This document shows, piece by piece, positions 33,380-35,735 of a stretch of DNA of 35,735 bases. The notes below the pieces were generated by a model. That model saw only the letters and a program-made list of their open reading frames with translations, ran no database searches and was not told the DNA's origin. A program made the translations under genes and the position numbers. Origin of the DNA: an uncultured Bacteroidia bacterium (lineage in GTDB: Bacteria; Bacteroidota; Bacteroidia; Bacteroidales; Prolixibacteraceae); assembly GCA_903881215.1 (NCBI GenBank), contig CAIRSO010000879.1, positions 1 to 35,735 on the forward strand, given 5' to 3'. Within the stretch, counting starts at the first letter, position 1; every line of letters starts with the position of its first letter.

Positions 33380-35735
33380 TTAAAATTGTTTTTCAAATTT
33401 GGATTGGGGTATAATCTGAACAGGACCCAGGAGACCTGACTCCAGGCATCCGCTTTCCCGCTCAGTTGCGCCGTTGTGCCACCACCGGCTGACACAATTG
33501 CTCAGGACAGCATCGGGAACATCCCAGAATTCCTTGTTCGCACTCAAATTCGATACGATGATGGAAACAGTATTATTGCCCTCCTTTACATATTTGGTGA
33601 TATCCGTAGGAAACTCACCCCACGGGCAGTATCTAACCAGCTTGTGATTGATCCAGATTTCTGCAAACCAATTGATCTTTCCCGGATCTAAAATCAATTT
33701 TATATCTGCATCAAAATATTCTTTAGTCAGTTTAAATTCATGAGCATAGATGCCTCTTCCGGAAAACCAGCCGAGTCCAAAAGAAGCCCAATTATTTAAT
33801 GGCACAGTAATAGGATTCACTACCGCCCTGATGGGTTTGCTTAGCCCATCACTTAATTTCTGGAATCTGGCTTTAACCGCCAGAACAATTTTTTGTCCCT
33901 TATCCTTCTCCGGTATGGCCAATTTCCCATTGGCAGGAGCAACGACCCCTCCGTTTAAATAGTATTCACAAGTACCTGGATCAGATGATAATAACAATTC
34001 GTTTGTACCTGTTGGCAGGACTTGTCTGTACCATGCATCGATTGGGAATGGCTGTTTTTGAGAGTCAAACCGGATACTGCTCCAATCTCCAAGCGGCGGT
34101 TTTCCAACCATAAAAGCCTTGTCCCATGTACTTGCGTAATCCTCTTTTACACTCCAGCTGTCATTGGTATTCAGATGAACAATTTCTTTACTGGTATGAA
34201 TATTCCCTTCGGCAATTAACCCATTGTGATAGGGCACTTTTACCAGAATCTGATTTTCCCCAGGCTTTAAGAACTTACTAATATCATAGTTCTCAATTGT
34301 TTGAAAAAGACTATCCCTTCCGACACTAGATCCGTTTATTTCCAGTTCATACGAGGGGTCAGCTGTAATTTTCATATTTGCCTGCAAGGATTTGGCCGAA
34401 AGATGGAAGGTCTTACGGTACACCACATCGCTTCCTCCTAGTGTTTTTGAACGAAAATCCCTGTTGTTGTGTATGATCCTGTAGCTATTCCATGAACTTA
34501 AATATCTCTCTCCGCCTTTTTCCGTGTTAAATTTATCGGCAATTTTAATAGTAGGCCAATAGCTGTCGTCCATGTTAGGATTGGCGTAATTGGTACCGCC
34601 CGAATTAATATCGGTAAAGAATTTCATGATCGGGATATCAATAGTGTCCCTGACAATATGATCCGTCCATTTGTCCACTTCTTCCGTATTGAAAGGCATG
34701 AATGTCCAGGAATTATTCAGGGCTAAATTGCCTAACGTAGATGTTGCGGGCAGCTTGATTAGTTCACTTTGCCTGTTTAAATTCATAACTTCTGCAAACT
34801 GTGGCTCATTGGCATTCCCTATTCCCACGATGGTGGGTTTTCCTAGTTTGAAAACAATCGAGGCATCTTTTAAACTCGTTTCGCCAATCATCATTTTTTG
34901 ATCTCCGGCTATTCCTTTTTCAAAAGCCAGGAAGAAGGCTTCCCTGGGTTTAAAGTCAAAAGAGAAGTACAACCTTTTTCCGTCAGATGAATAATTTGTA
35001 ACCTCTTGACTCTCTCCGGTTTCAATATTCATCTTATATGGTTTCCCATAATTCGGGATGGAAATTACAAAATAATTTTGGCTGGTACTTTCGTTCATCA
35101 GGAGGAAACGCATTGCTTTATCTTCCGTCTGACGTTGATGAAAGCGAAGATCACTCTTGCTTCCTGAAATCACTTCCACCTCCTTCGTGATCTGGCTGTT
35201 GATCATCTCACTTATACTTTTGAGATCTTTAATCCGATAAGCCCTTTTGACATTGCTACTATCAAATAACACATTAATTGTCTGTTGAAGCTCCTTGTCT
35301 TTCCCCTTGGGGTCAAACTTTGGAATATTTCCCGTTGCAATTACCTTTCCCCCTGATTGACGGAATTTTTCTATCTTCCTTGCAACATCCGTTGACATGA
35401 CCGACATTGGAGGAATAATGAGTATCTGATAATCTTCTTTGCTAATATTAATCTTGCTGTCCTTAATCGTTGAATTCAATAGTACATCGGGTGAAATTAT
35501 ATCATAATCAATTTGATTAAGAAGCAGAACTTCCTGCAATTTGGTGTATTCCGTTCCGGAAATTTCACCAACATAACCAGCCGCCCATTGTTCTTCTGTT
35601 GGATATAGAATTGCCACATGACAAATGTGATTTCCTTGCGAAACCATGTACGAAACTCTTTTCCCATAGTCTGCCAGGGGTTTGAAATATTTCCAGTAAG
35701 GATTTGTATAAAACCAGGATGGAGGCCAGTCTTCG
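33380..35735 (-). CDS. GH106 alpha-L-rhamnosidase, C-terminal part (N-terminus outside window)
   Basis: This probable alpha-L-rhamnosidase has 784 residues visible. The frame stays open to the right edge: an ATG at 35647 is internal, because the codons before it read SWFYTNPYWKYFKPLADY, a typical GH106 segment. Next comes a Rossmann-like amidotransferase-type section (CHVAILYPTEEQW, then IIPPMSVMS and GGKVIATGN). Several beta-sandwich domains follow, resembling the galactose-binding and jelly-roll modules of GH106 and GH2 (DDSYWPTIKIADKF, YRKTFHLSA, LEINGSSVGR and the closing AEIWINHKLV). Family members are usually around 1100 residues, so roughly 300 are missing, including much of the barrel and probably catalytic residues. 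It is the most upstream gene seen, 2 bp before a sulfatase. Confidence is lower for the exact activity than for the family. Confidence 0.87.
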   Translation of the reverse strand, partial: EDWPPSWFYTNPYWKYFKPLADYGKRVSYMVSQGNHICHVAILYPTEEQWAAGYVGEISGTEYTKLQEVLLLNQIDYDIISPDVLLNSTIKDSKINISKEDYQILIIPPMSVMSTDVARKIEKFRQSGGKVIATGNIPKFDPKGKDKELQQTINVLFDSSNVKRAYRIKDLKSISEMINSQITKEVEVISGSKSDLRFHQRQTEDKAMRFLLMNESTSQNYFVISIPNYGKPYKMNIETGESQEVTNYSSDGKRLYFSFDFKPREAFFLAFEKGIAGDQKMMIGETSLKDASIVFKLGKPTIVGIGNANEPQFAEVMNLNRQSELIKLPATSTLGNLALNNSWTFMPFNTEEVDKWTDHIVRDTIDIPIMKFFTDINSGGTNYANPNMDDSYWPTIKIADKFNTEKGGERYLSSWNSYRIIHNNRDFRSKTLGGSDVVYRKTFHLSAKSLQANMKITADPSYELEINGSSVGRDSLFQTIENYDISKFLKPGENQILVKVPYHNGLIAEGNIHTSKEIVHLNTNDSWSVKEDYASTWDKAFMVGKPPLGDWSSIRFDSQKQPFPIDAWYRQVLPTGTNELLLSSDPGTCEYYLNGGVVAPANGKLAIPEKDKGQKIVLAVKARFQKLSDGLSKPIRAVVNPITVPLNNWASFGLGWFSGRGIYAHEFKLTKEYFDADIKLILDPGKINWFAEIWINHKLVRYCPWGEFPTDITKYVKEGNNTVSIIVSNLSANKEFWDVPDAVLSNCVSRWWHNGATERESGCLESGLLGPVQIIPQSKFEKQF

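Overview
This window is most of a large polysaccharide utilization locus (PUL) from a member of the Bacteroidota. The signs are a SusC-type TonB-dependent receptor with an N-terminal STN signalling domain, an adjacent ECF sigma factor/FecR anti-sigma pair, many secreted or lipoprotein CAZymes and S1 sulfatases packed head to tail, weak Shine-Dalgarno sequences, and one good match to the Bacteroidota -7 promoter element (TAnnTTTG). The number of sulfatases suggests a marine or anaerobic sediment lineage such as Marinilabiliales/Prolixibacteraceae, but that placement is inference. Every convincing gene is on the minus strand, so transcription runs from the right edge to the left edge. No non-coding stretch exceeds 135 bases, and I saw no RNA genes, insertion sequences or CRISPR.

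In order of transcription, from the right: the C-terminal part of a GH106 alpha-L-rhamnosidase (cut by the window edge); two S1 sulfatases; a heparinase II/III-type polysaccharide lyase; two more S1 sulfatases; a GH28-like beta-helix lipoprotein; a GH29 alpha-L-fucosidase preceded by a perfect 9-bp tandem repeat; two tandem paralogous GH27 lipoproteins; a Tat-exported Gfo/Idh/MocA oxidoreductase; a GH127 beta-L-arabinofuranosidase-like enzyme; a GH105 unsaturated uronyl hydrolase; three large secreted proteins of no family I can name; and a GH95 alpha-L-fucosidase/galactosidase. A 135-bp gap with a likely promoter follows, then the ECF sigma factor, the FecR-type anti-sigma factor and the SusC/STN receptor, whose last few dozen residues run off the left edge. 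The partner SusD gene would be expected just beyond that edge.

Taken together, the genes suggest stepwise breakdown of a sulfated, acidic heteropolysaccharide carrying alpha-L-fucose, alpha-L-rhamnose, alpha-galactose (or beta-L-arabinopyranose), beta-L-arabinofuranose and a uronic acid. Sulfatases expose the chain, the lyase cuts at uronic acids, GH105 removes the unsaturated sugar so formed, and the exo-glycosidases trim side chains. The STN receptor would sense an incoming glycan and act through FecR to release the sigma factor. The most novel material is the run of three uncharacterised secreted proteins between 7531 and 12765. Two belong to one family, and the third has a polar motif layout reminiscent of toroid polysaccharide lyases. 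Other points of interest are the 9-bp repeat before GH29, a GC step inside the SusC gene, and a strong hairpin just after fecR.
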